In this document: positions 23,701 through 34,385 of the stretch, in pieces
Numbering within the stretch: the first letter of the stretch is position 1
Layout: every line of letters starts with the position of its first letter
Source of the DNA: Membranipora membranacea
Taxonomy: Eukaryota > Bryozoa > Gymnolaemata > Cheilostomatida > Membraniporidae
Assembly (NCBI GenBank): GCA_914767715.1
Contig: OU612066.1
Coordinates: forward strand, 11,599,001 to 11,663,000
Direction of reading: 5' to 3'
DNA: 64,000 nt
Notes under the pieces: model-generated
What the model saw: only the letters and a program-made list of their open reading frames with translations
The model's database searches: none
Told to the model about the DNA's origin: nothing
Translations under genes and position numbers: made by a program

Positions 23701-26700
23701 CTGAGTGCAAACCAACTGGAGTGAAGATTTGCTTTAGGACAAGATCACAATTATCTTTCTTTGTTTAGGAAGAAACAAGCCCCTTGGGATCAAAGATTGT
23801 AAAGTTGGATTGATACGCCTACATTTGGCCGATTTAGATTATTTTGTAGATTTTACCTGGTAAGGTGTGTGTGGTGCAGTGGGAGACACAATCAGGAATA
23901 GAGGCTTGTCATTGTGATATTGTTTGTGTGTGGCTATGATCTCTGTAACATCATTTTTTTCTACTAGCTGAAAAGATGGATGCACTTAGTGGTTCACACA
24001 TTAACAAACAATAGATACATCTAGAAACAGTTGTTGTTTGTGAATATAACCTAAAGTAGTAAACAACCATAACAATTTATGCTTTTACATTATATATTAT
24101 TATAGTATATTTATATTATTTATTTGTAAACAAAATATTGTAGATTGGGTGTTAGGTCTATACATACCGAGTGATGAGTACCAAGCCGGTCAAACGATGG
24201 AGTCTCATTCACATATCTCACAAGAAGTCCAAGGTTATCAACCGTATCTAGCGTAATATAAGATACAATTTATAGTCATCCTGCATGTGATATTTTTATT
24301 CATGATTGTAGTCAATGGAGATATAATTCACCAAACAACTATTTTTTGTATTTTAAATAAATAGGGTCCAACATTCGTGAGCTGGGCTTGAAAGGTCAGA
24401 GAATTAAATAGAGCAACTGTTTGGCGGGCATCGCCAACCGTAGAAATGACTAGTTGGATTTTTATTTGGGGAACCATATTGTAGAAATTCAAAACTCCAG
24501 TTTGAAAGGTGAGAGGCAGAAAAATAATTCTCTTGCTGTATGAGCAAAGTTGTGAAAATGTAACATTTTACATACTCCAAGTGAAGTAGTTTGCTCCTCC
24601 TGTTATTATCCCTCTGTACTCATCAAAACCTCTGTTGGTTGGTAGACATTGACTGTGACAATTTCCAAGGTGCCATCTTCAAATTCAAACAGATACAAAG
24701 TTTTTGGTATAATGTTGATTGATGATCTTACATAAAGATCTGTCATACCAACACACCATCACTTGTTAAGCCTTTTTGATCACTTTTCACTTATGTGCAG
24801 AGAATATCTTAACAAGAGAGTTATTTTGATCTCCAACAGTGAAACTTACTTTCCAATGAGTTTAGTCACATAGTCTGCTTCCCTCATGGATTCAGGTAGC
24901 AGCTTCGTCCATTCCAACGGTAAACAATTCCTTGCTTGAGACACTACGACCAATTGCTAGATGAGAAGGGAAATCCATGAGATGACAGTTATGTTGTTGA
25001 TTTTGATTGTTGATCAAAAGGTGTCAAGTACAACTTTAACCACCAGATTAGTCAGCCCAAGAGTTGATGAAACACCCAGATTGAGCACTTCATAAGCACT
25101 GCATGTCCAAGTTATCCCTTATTTTAAATTACACCAACCTAAGTGTTTGCATAACCAAGACAGGCTTGTTTTGACCCTCTAATGCTTCTTATACTAATTG
25201 CCAATGTGATGTAATGTTTTCCAGTTAAGGTTGGACAGTTCCAACTAAAACCCTAAAATGCTTACTTTCAAAGACAAGTGTCAGAGCGTGACATTTATGA
25301 ACATATTGCAGTCATAAAGCTCCAGGATTCAGCCTTTCAACTTAAATAATAGCTAACCTGAAGCCCGTTCTGAGATGGATATCTCCCTGTCATAAGAGCT
25401 GATCGGCTCCTAAAAAACAATGAAATAGTTATATATATATACAAGTCAAACAATCAACCGGCCACCAGCTGAGCTAAGGTGGCTATAATAGGTTTGAATG
25501 ATCAGCGGATGAAGTGTCATATATGAAACTGAGAGATTAGCAAAGGCGGACAGCAAACGAGATCTATATAAAGCAGAGGGAAACAAGTGAACAGAATCTC
25601 CCTTTACACCTGCTGTCAGATGAATTAGATTTTACATTTTTCATTGGAATTACACATGAATAACTTTGTCAATAGAGAAAATAGAACAAACAAAAGCAAG
25701 AAACTTTCACCTAAACAAAAGTTGGAGTATGTCATGGATGAAACATCAGGATAATGAGATTAAATGAATCAGAGCTGAGCTATGTTGGTCAATCAGGCAG
25801 ATAGGCTACACCTTGATCAAACTCACTCCCACTCTAGTAGTAAGCTGCATGGCTTGAAGGGAAGGAACTCAAGGCAAAATGGATCAAGCTCGATTAGAAT
25901 TGTACCAAGGTGTTGAGGTGCAACTTGTGTCTGACCAATCTACTATATTGATGCCATATAAGCCCTTACTTTTCCATCTGGATATTTTGTAAAAAAGGTG
26001 GTTGAAAGTTCACCGACAAAAGTGTTGCATAATAAGTCAGTATATGCTCAATAGATGGTCAGGAAGCGCTTCTAGCCACAATTTTTGCTGGCTGGCTGGC
26101 CTGCCAGCATGGTTCTAGGCAACTACATAACAATAACCGATGAAAAGATGTGTGTTGGGAGTTTCATACTGGCCAGAGCCAATGAAAAATGGTGAATTTA
26201 TATGTATGAGATTGCTGAGGCATCATTACTACATTGCCACAAAAAATATAACCAGCAGCAGAATGACAAAGCCATTAATGTAGGGAAAGAAGAAGATATC
26301 TGATTGATCCTGAAGAACCACCTGTTCCTAACCATCGACCTGTGAGTCAAGTGTTAGTAGGAGTAGGGAAATTTTTGTCGGTAGCAAATTTTTGTCAGTA
26401 GCCTAAATTGCTGATACACATATGAATACTCATACAGTTGGCGGTCATTGAAAGGGTAAAGAACCAATCAATTTTATACAACAAGGCACAATGAAATCGG
26501 TGTTTTGGATTTCAGTAATTCATAAGTTATGCAAGGTCAAATGTCTAGGCACTGCTCTGCAACCAATCTAAGTCATATATATCAATATGCAAATTTAATT
26601 GCTTTCATCATCATCCGCAGATGTTCTCCCACAGATTCTTCATCATCGAAAAGTGACGCAGGATTTAATGATAATAATATTTTAGCTTTTTAGTTTTAGC

Positions 26701-27894
26701 TTGCAAAACCTGACCTTGTAATAGTCATAATTAAATCTAAATTTCTACTATTCTTAATAGACTTTAGACTTATTCTTGGAGAAGAGTACATGTAGCACAG
26801 ATATGACTAAGGTGAGTATTGTCCTACTTACGGTGAACACATTGGTTGAGTATAATGACTGGTAAGTTCTATACCATCTCTTGCCATCTGATCAATGTGT
26901 GGTGTTCTCACAAGAGGATTATGAAATCCCACATCATTCCAACCTACAGAAGAAATCAATTACATCTGTGAGTGCAAGATTTGTGGCCAACCATGTAAGG
27001 CCACAACCCTAACACGAACGCTGTGTTGCATAGGGTGGCAATGGTTGAGTGGAATGAGCTATGGGACGAGAGAACACAACTCTGAGTAGTGAATAGCGGG
27101 CTAACTAGCTGAGAAGGCAAGATGGCGCAATCGGTTAGCGCGCTTGCTATTCACTGCCAGGCGATTAGTTCCGCAAGAGTTGTGGGTTCGAATCCCATAG
27201 GGGAGCTTTCAATGTTGATTGTTCCAGCCCCAGCACCCTTGGGTTTATACTTATTCTGTGTACTCGTCTTCTGACTGACTCATGGAAAGACATGTGACAG
27301 CATGAAAAGACATGCTGACAAACTGGAAAAAAAGCTGAAAAACCACTACTAGGGATTTTAGCAATGTTGCTTCAACTACTTTCTCCTGAATTAATATAGC
27401 TTGATGACTCACGATTTTTGACCTAACACATCTACCCTCCAAAGAAATGTATGTCAGGTAAATCTGTTGTCTATCGAGGCTTATACTTCCACTTCAAAGC
27501 AGCATCAAAGCTTCTCAACTCGACAGTATACAGTATTGCAGTCAATTGTTATGTGTCTTAGTTGTCAATATTACGAAATTTGAGATACCTTTGTGACATG
27601 CCGTTACTGGTATAGTAGGTGTGACCAAATTCACTGAGGTACTCATAGATTGTAGTTTAGACGGGTAGCACTTGAGAAACAATATGGCAACAATATGTAA
27701 TGAGTATTATAAGGTTAAATATTTGGCATAATAAAGAGGAACTTACCTAAGTCGTCAGCCATAATAAAGATGATATTAGGCTTGTTATATTCCTGCTGGT
27801 CGCCATTCCAACTATGTCGATGTCTATGAGGTCTGCTTCCGCCAATGTGAAAAAGTAAAAACAAAACCGCAGCGCTAATATGAAGTAAGTCCAT
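17751..27894 (-). CDS. Arylsulfatase B-like sulfatase, 13 exons, 555 aa
   Basis: Hydrolyses sulfate esters; ARSB-type enzymes desulfate glycosaminoglycans in lysosomes or outside the cell. Exons: 27894-27747, 26943-26832, 25409-25358, 24956-24850, 24676-24576, 24247-24168, 23967-23857, 20789-20717, 20482-20385, 20094-19866, 19193-19040, 18372-18212, 17992-17751. All junctions are GT-AG, every phase fits, and the total of 1668 nt is 555 codons plus TAA. The start is the first ATG before a hydrophobic signal peptide (residues 2-19). Active-site landmarks: metal Asp47/Asp48 (FIMADDLG), formylglycine site Cys85 in CSPSR, Lys140/His142 (GKWHLG), His233 (APHTP), Asp294/Asn295 (SDNGG), Lys319 (LRGQK). 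This spacing resembles human ARSB (C91, K145, H147, H242, D300, N301, K318, from memory). Tail: LFNIKNDPSEQRNLYD. ARSI/ARSJ-type cannot be excluded. No defect seen. Confidence 0.95.
22992..23140 (+). repeat. 31-bp minisatellite, about five units
   Basis: Unit GGTTGGGTCATTTTCATGTA plus GGTGTCTGATT (31 bp), nearly identical copies, inside sulfatase intron 7. A degenerate tail of GGTCATTTTCATT words continues to about 23275. Confidence 0.93.
27116..27206 (+). repeat. tRNA-like sequence (SINE head or tRNA pseudogene)
   Basis: Contains a consensus pol III A box (TGGCGCAATCGG, 27123-27134) and B box (GGTTCGAATCC, 27186-27196). A D-arm (GCGC/GCGC), an anticodon-stem pair (CTTGC/GCAAG) and a T-arm can be drawn. 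The acceptor stem does not pair (GGCAAGA against AGGGGAG) and the anticodon loop is about 25 nt, so it is not a working tRNA gene as it stands. It lies in sulfatase intron 1 on the opposite strand. Confidence 0.68.
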
Positions 27895-30200
27895 CCTTTC
27901 TTCTCGGGTAGTAAGAGGAGTGTGTGTCTTATATCCTGGATTTTTTGCTGAACTGAATCAACGCTTGAGCAGGTGCAGCAACGAGTGATGTTTTTAGGAA
28001 TTTTTAACTGATAAGGTTGTGTCAATCTTAAGCTGATATTATAAGACAAGTATTTTCGCCGCCCAAGATTCAGGATGTGGCATGCGGTAAGAGCATCTGA
28101 TTTCAATCAACATTTTTATAATCAATTATAAGGTCAAATTTAAGTTGTTATGGTAACGTCAAAGATTGATCCAAATAACAACATTTATCAATACCATACC
28201 TGTGTACTCAAATATTTATTTGAATGTTAACAGAACTGTCAGGGTGAAGAATTTTATTTATTCAAAACAGAGATATTATTAACATTCAAGTTTATACATT
28301 TTTTGCTCTTCGCAAACTGTTGTTGCAGACACATCATTTTTATTGTCATTGCGTGATTTTAGGAATTTTGAACTGATAAGGTTATGTCAGTATTAGGCTG
28401 ATATGGAAATGTCAATTTTAAGCTGATAAGGTAATGTCAATGACCGATCCAAATAACAACCTGTCATATCTCTGTAGCCAAATATATTATGAAGGTAAAC
28501 AGAACAAGGATATCCCTATATTGTAGCTAAGCAATGTCAGGGTGTAGAATTTCACCAGCAGAACCCAGTCCCATTATAATGGCAGATGTTCTTCAATACA
28601 ATGTGTTGTTGCAGGCACCAATTTCTAACATCATGAATAACATCCTATGCCATTCTCCAGGGTCATTCAAATAATTTGCAGCGAATGCTGCAGACTTTGA
28701 AAAGTGACAGATGCACTTTATAAATAGATTGTCAAAACATTGGTCTTGCCAGAGATAAGCCTTTTATCAATATTCAAATTTATGCACTTGCTTTTTGCAA
28801 ATCGTTGTTGTAAACTCATCATTCTTATTGTCATGACAGGTGACATTTTAAACCATTCTGCATTCACAGGAAAAGACTTTTTTCAACATTCCAATTTTAT
28901 AATTTTGCTTTTTGCACCAAATTTTGATTTGAAATGACAGCAAATTGACAGCATCCTACACAGGACTTTCGCTCTTTGTTGAACGAGGAGAGAAAATAAA
29001 TATACTTATGGAGACAGCCTGTGTTGCCAAGCATGGGTTGCTAAATGTGTTCCTACCTGCCAGTAGAATTAACTGTCACTCATTTTCACCACTATTAATG
29101 ATGGGTTTTATATTTTATCTTAATTTTTAGGTTGAAAAGCGCATCATGACTAACAACTTGTCATTTTTTAGATAGGATTTTTGAAGCAACATTAAATGGT
29201 GATTAATTTTGTTTTATAAATTGAACCTGTTTAACAGCGCTTTTGTGCATCAACTTATCCACAAAACTTCAGTTTTGCGTTTATGATAAACGCATGTGTA
29301 TATAAAATAAAAGAAACCCATATCCAGTGCCACATAACACTTTTCCAAAAAAGGTGTTTTGGGAAAAACGAAGAAACGGCTGAATCAAAGTCCTGTCTTC
29401 AACCACATATGTGTAGTAAATCCGGTTGCGCATGTAACATTTTTTAGTTTTGTGGCATTTTTTATCGCGGCATTTCTAGTTATAATAAAGATATATGTTT
29501 CATATCTTAATGGTTTTGGGTTGAATTTAACATCCTATCCCATACCTCATACCGTACTTCACACACCTCTGCTAATGTCACACCCATAGACTTAAACATT
29601 GTCGCGCCTTACAATGAAAGCAAGAGAAGACAACTACAAGTTACCTCCAACGTTGATCACATTAATAAAAGACTGATATCATCAATAAATCTGCCTGCAC
29701 AAACTGATCGAGTCATATGTACATCAATGGTGCAGCAATAAGTATATGCAGCAGTGAGAACTTGAATCAGTAGCATTTTGACCGTCAGTAAGGAAAGTTT
29801 TAATGATAAAGATTGTTGTCGATAAATATTAAAGAAAAGAAAATTCAGACCATCAACCAGACCAGTAGTAGCGTTTAGACCGTCACTAAGAAGAGCATCA
29901 TTTGGACAACCGCACAGAGCAGTTGTATTTTTACAGCCAAGCATATTGGTATCGTAGTGATTGTCACGCAGCAGTTTAATATTGTAATCGGCAAGCAGTA
30001 TAGTATCACTTTAAATCGTCTTACAGATCAAGTTGCTTTTGATCAATTTTTGTAAATTTTTACATTAAATTAACCACATCAGAGCTAACGTAGAGACCAT
30101 CATACATTTAACATTCATATACCTACCGAGAGCCAGTCTAAATACTTAAGGCATAAAAGGATAAGAATAAGTCCTATTTAGGAACTCGTATATATTTCAA
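27895..30200. other. Intergenic, with locally repeated blocks
   Basis: No coding exon is recognised upstream of the sulfatase start. Related blocks occur several times: GGAATTTTKAACTGATAAGGTT (27997, 28362), GATCCAAATAACAAC (28170, 28446) and a TCAARTTTATRCA...TTTTGC block (28287, 28773, 28887). At 28432 the words AGGTAATGTCAATGACCGAT equal the end of the foldback element at 52605, so a partial copy of that family may sit here. Confidence 0.5.
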
Positions 30201-30943
30201 TCATACATGGTGTATATTTGAACTCATGTTGTATATTTGAACTCATGATGTATATTGGAACTCATGGAGTATATTGGAGCTCATGATGTATATTGGAAAT
30301 CATGGTGTATATTGGAACTCATGATGTATATTGGAACTCATGATGTATATTGAAACTCACGATGTATATTGGAAATCATGGTGTATATTGGAACTCATGA
30401 TGTATATTGGAACTCATGGTGTATATTGGAACTCATGTTGTATATTGGAACTCATGTTGTATATTGGAGCTCATGATGTATATTGGAACTCATGATGTAT
30501 ATTGGAACTCATGTTGTATATTGGAACTCATGGTGTATATTGGAACTCAAGGTGTATATTGGAACTCATGGTGTATATTGGAAGTCATGGTGTATATTTT
30601 GGAACTCATGTTGTATATCGGAACTCATGGTGTATATTGGAACTCATGATGTATATTGGAACTCATGGTGTATATTGGCGATATTGGAACTCATGGTGTA
30701 TATTGGAAGTCATGGTGTATATTTTGGAACTCATGTTGTATATCGGAACTCATGGTGTATATTGGAACTCATGATGTATATTGGAACTCATGGTGTATAT
30801 TGGCGATATTAAAACTCATGGTGTATATTGGAAGTCATGGTGTATATTTTGGAACTCATGTTGTATATCGGAACTCATGGTGTATATTGGAACTCATGAT
30901 GTATATTGGAACTCATGGTGTATATTGGCGATATTAAAACTCA
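30201..30943 (+). repeat. 19-bp minisatellite with 125-bp higher-order units
   Basis: About 38 units of TCATGGTGTATATTGGAAC with variants (GGT/GAT/GTT; GAAC/GAAGT/TTTGGAAC; ATCGG). The last part is organised as three successive blocks of 125 bp (about 30559-30683, 30684-30808, 30809-30933), each ending in a TTGGCGATATT variant. Because 19 is not a multiple of three, reading frames over it stay open by repetition; these are not genes. Confidence 0.96.
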
Positions 30944-31452
30944 GATTAATATCGATTGTCAGCAGGAGAGTGCAATCACCCACACTGTGAAACACGGTGG
31001 TTTGCATTATAGTTGATAACTTTATAGCAACCTCTAAATTCTAAAAAGGCTCTTCATTTAGAATATGAATAAATATATTTTATATAACTTTCTGAGGAGA
31101 CAGTACACTTCAACTGATGATACTTGTTGGTATAATTTATATCATTAGTACTAGTATGAATGCTGCTATTTCAGTCAACTTAAGTTGGCTGTTGGTTATC
31201 CGAAGAACCTGTATGACTGGTTGTTGATAGTTGATACTAATAGGAAGCTTTGCAGCTGCAGCCAACCTCCCGATAATATGACACAGTGAAATGAAAGCTG
31301 ATGGTGTTAGCTGTTAGCTGTTAGCTGGGCATAGTTTATATCGTCATAATGGGTATGAAAGGGATTTTAGGCCACTCACTTCAATCGGCATTGGGAATAA
31401 GCGGATGTTTCCCCTGGGGTACGTCACAACCATAGACATGTGTTTTGTCTAT
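30944..31452. other. Non-coding spacer
   Basis: No coding or RNA feature recognised. A small perfect hairpin (CCATAGACA ... TGTCTATGG) sits at 31430-31454 next to the SINE pair. Confidence 0.45.
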
Positions 31453-31723
31453 GGTCATACTTATTATGAGTTAATACACTAATAATCACACAGATAAGAT
31501 GATGATCAAAATTCAGGCTTGGGTGGAAATCGAACCCGGGTCCACATATCTATAAGCAACGACCCACTTGGACCAACTAGGTGAACCTGTAGACAATATA
31601 GCTCAGTCTTAGCGGCGTTGCCTGCAAAACCAATTGGACCTGGGTTTGAGACCGTTACAGATCTGAACATTTTGATCATCAAACATATTTATTAGTGTAT
31701 CATAACAAGTATGATGGTTGTGG
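31453..31723. mobile_element. Inverted pair of tRNA-derived SINE-like units
   Basis: The two halves are reverse complements in their outer parts (GATGATCAAAATT..., CACTAATAA..., CATACTT...) and each has a tRNA-like head pointing to the centre. On - the left unit has GGGTTCGATTTCC (B-box-like, about 31524-31536). On + the right unit has TAGCTCAGTCTTAG (A-box-like, about 31600) and GGGTTTGAGACC (B-box-like, about 31643). Each half looks like a short tRNA-headed SINE with the same tail sequence. Confidence 0.65.
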
Positions 31724-33045
31724 CCTACCATAGGGATTGCCGGCTGATTCTTACTGACGATTACTTGCCGTCACCTTGGAAGTTTGAGAGGCCATAACAT
31801 AACAGAGGGAAGTGTTGTCTCTAAGTGTTTTAGCGTAAAGATGAAATTCCAGTTCTGTTTGACCCATATGCGAGGCCTAGTAACAACCCTACTTTCCATC
31901 CCATTTTAAAAGTTGTCTTCTGTTAACGGCCAAGTTTTAATATATACTCCATGCTGTACTAGGAATTTGCCTAAGCTGCCATGTCTAAGACGGTGCTGTG
32001 TAAAGTGTCCTCTTGATTTCTGCATTTCTTGTGCCGTCATTTCAGTCACAACATCATATGTGTGAAATTGACTTGCAGCTTAATGTTTCATAGGTTTTCC
32101 TGGAGTCATAGGACTTGTTGATGGTACAGAAATAAAGATAGCCCAACCTTCTCGTCGCTCAGAGGTAGGGAATTCACTCAAGAGCAATTATCCTCAAAGT
32201 AGGCCCTGATAACACACTGATCACGTGATATACTATTGCATGTATATCTCTGATCGATAGAGAGTGAATTAATTCACTTAGCTTGAGTGCAGCTGAAATT
32301 CAGTATTTAGGAGACGTATGGATGATTACCCAAACTTTTGGATATACACTTATCATTTTCTCATTCTTTGTTAAAATATTCTAATTTATATTTAGAAAAT
32401 CTGATATCACCTTTAAACAGTTTTAGAAGAGCATTTAACACATGTTTTTGACAAGAAAAGTGACATCGAAACTGTGTATTGCTAGCCTAAGCTCAGAAGA
32501 GAGAACTAATAATGCAGAGCTAGGTAAATCTGTTTCGATCATGTCTGTTTGATAAAATTAAAGTTGTCCTCTTTTTTAGCCAAATGTAGGTGCTCAATAT
32601 TTGCTCCATCGATCAGAGATACACATACTAATAGTGTAATCTCGAAATCAGTGTGCCCTGATAAAGTATACAGTCTATTGCAACGACAGGCTACTGTCCT
32701 CCTGTCCAGCAAGGGAGAAAGCCAAAGGATTTTACTTTATGGCAATTTTAATGTGTAGGATCTTGTTTCTGACTATTTTTGTATTTTTTGCACTGCATGA
32801 AATCGCGAAGTGTTGGCCTGTTAATGCAATATTGAAATTCGTATTGAGTGTTTTGATAATTAAGTACCACAAACATGCTGTGTTGTTATGTAGGTACTTT
32901 TCAAAGTAATACTACAAGATAAAAACAGTCAAGGAAAAAATTTACCCTATAGATTAACATGGGGTAAATATCAAATTGTAAAGCTTCTTGTTTGAGTGAT
33001 CGGCACCTGATGGTTATCATATAATCATTCCGTGTTTTATTGTAG
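31724..33045. other. Non-coding, upstream of Harbinger-2 transposase
   Basis: The 5' exons of the second transposase should lie here if the gene were complete, but I could not recognise them. ORF 32549-32758 has no domain. Confidence 0.4.
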
Positions 33046-33982
33046 ACATATTACAGCAGGAAGTCAAATTATTCCTTCAACTGCATGCTGGTGGTAAATA
33101 GCGCTGAAGAGATTATATATTACTCTGTTGGCTCACCAGGCAGTTATCATGATGCCAGGGTGTTGAGGAGGACCAGTCTCGTGGAAAAGCTGGAAGCATT
33201 ACCTAAGCAGTATCATATATTAGGTGAGCTTTTCACAGACAAGCATACTCTCAGACAGTTATTTATCTTCTAGCACCAGTGAGTTCAAAAATAGCTTGGC
33301 AACAACAACAAATTTTTTGGCAGGAGTTCATTACTGGTCTTATCACCTTAGCTAAAAATCTGTTGAAAACTCAAAAACACAAACTCTAGATGAGTTAACG
33401 TTAGGTAAAGTTTAGCTTAGCTAGTTTATGGTCACTTCATGTTAACTAGAATAGAAATTTGGTCAGCTTAGTCCATATAAAGTAAGGAGGCTGAGTAAAC
33501 CTTAGCTAGCTTTAAATTCAGATGTCTCAAGGCTGTGCGGATTGGCTAACTTTTTCTCTTGGTGATAGAGTATATATTTTAAACTTTATCTATACCACAG
33601 ACCAATTAATGTAGCTCAAATAAGGGGCCAACCACGGCTTATTTAATGTTGAACTTCTGTTAACATATATTCTTTTGACATCTCTTATTCAGGTGATAGC
33701 GCATACAGGCAAGAGCTTTATATGATGAAACCATACAGGGATAGAAACAACAACCCGAGGAGAGTTAAGAGGTACAATTAGGCTCATAGTGCTACCAGGG
33801 TACTTGTTGAGCATGCTAACGGCCGTCTGAAGAATACCTGGAGGAGACTGAAACATCTGGATGTACGCAGTAGGCACAAAGGCCGTGTAATAATTAGATG
33901 CTGCCTTGTGCTGCATAATTATATGCTTAAAATTGACTGCGAGTCTGATAGGGAAAATGCAGCTAGAGAAATGGCCATTTAA
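33046..33982 (+). pseudogene. Harbinger-2 DDE transposase, 3' part, one stop
   Basis: Two exons of a HARBI1-like DDE_Tnp_4 domain. Exon A (33046-33223) follows TTGTAG and encodes YYSRKSNYSFNC, VGSPGSYHDARVLRRTSL (second catalytic Asp in HDA) and ends at GTGAGC. Exon B (33693-33982) follows TTCAG and, joined in phase, gives LGDSAYRQELYMMKPYRDR, then ATRVLVEHANGRLK with the catalytic Glu in VEH, and CCLVLHNYML near the end. An in-frame TAG lies at 33779-33781 within the RRYN..HSATR stretch. The N-terminal half with the first Asp was not found. The sequence differs from the Harbinger-1 transposase and represents another lineage. Confidence 0.83.
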
Positions 33983-34222
33983 GATTTGACACTGCCTGTG
34001 GTAAAAGAGAGGCCATTTGCAAGACTTATTTCAAAGCGGCTTCAGATGAAGACACTGTTCTGGAGTAGGCTTTTGCGCTGTCTTGTGCCATCATGAATCA
34101 TTTTTTTTGTATTGATTTTGAACTTATTTTCTAACTAGTTTCTGATGATCACACTTTTGTAAACTTTTGTGTCATGGCAACAAATTCATTAATTGAATTG
34201 GGAGCAAGTGTTGTTAATTATA

Positions 34223-34249
34223 GTGTGCAACTAAGAATTTTTAACATCA
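34223..34249 (+). repeat. Outer inverted-repeat arm, cut by LINE insertion
   Basis: GTGTGCAACTAAGAATTTTT followed by AACATCA. The same sequence appears inverted at 43651-43677. The continuation of this arm is found on the far side of the LINEs at 43267-43327, showing that the LINE landed inside the arm. The last five bases, CATCA, are the LINE-A target-site duplication. Confidence 0.88.
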
Positions 34250-34385
34250 TATATATATATACTTTTTATTGGCATCAAAAGTCATCTCATTCGAAATGTT
34301 TTGCACTCAGTGCCAGAAAACAATTTTTTTTTTTTATAACAAAAAAAGAGAAACAGAAGGGAAAAAATATCATCAATGATGTTGG

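Noticed and set aside
27116-27206. Functional tRNA gene
   Set aside because: A and B boxes fit, but the acceptor stem does not pair and the anticodon loop is far too long; a SINE head or pseudogene is more likely.
27747-28106. 119-codon minus ORF as a separate gene
   Set aside because: It is a different frame over sulfatase exon 1 and its upstream flank; the true frame starts at 27894 and joins 12 further exons.
30407-30990. Overlapping ORFs of 69-109 codons with YIGTHGVYWNS repeats
   Set aside because: Produced by the 19-bp minisatellite, which keeps all frames open; no start context or splice evidence.
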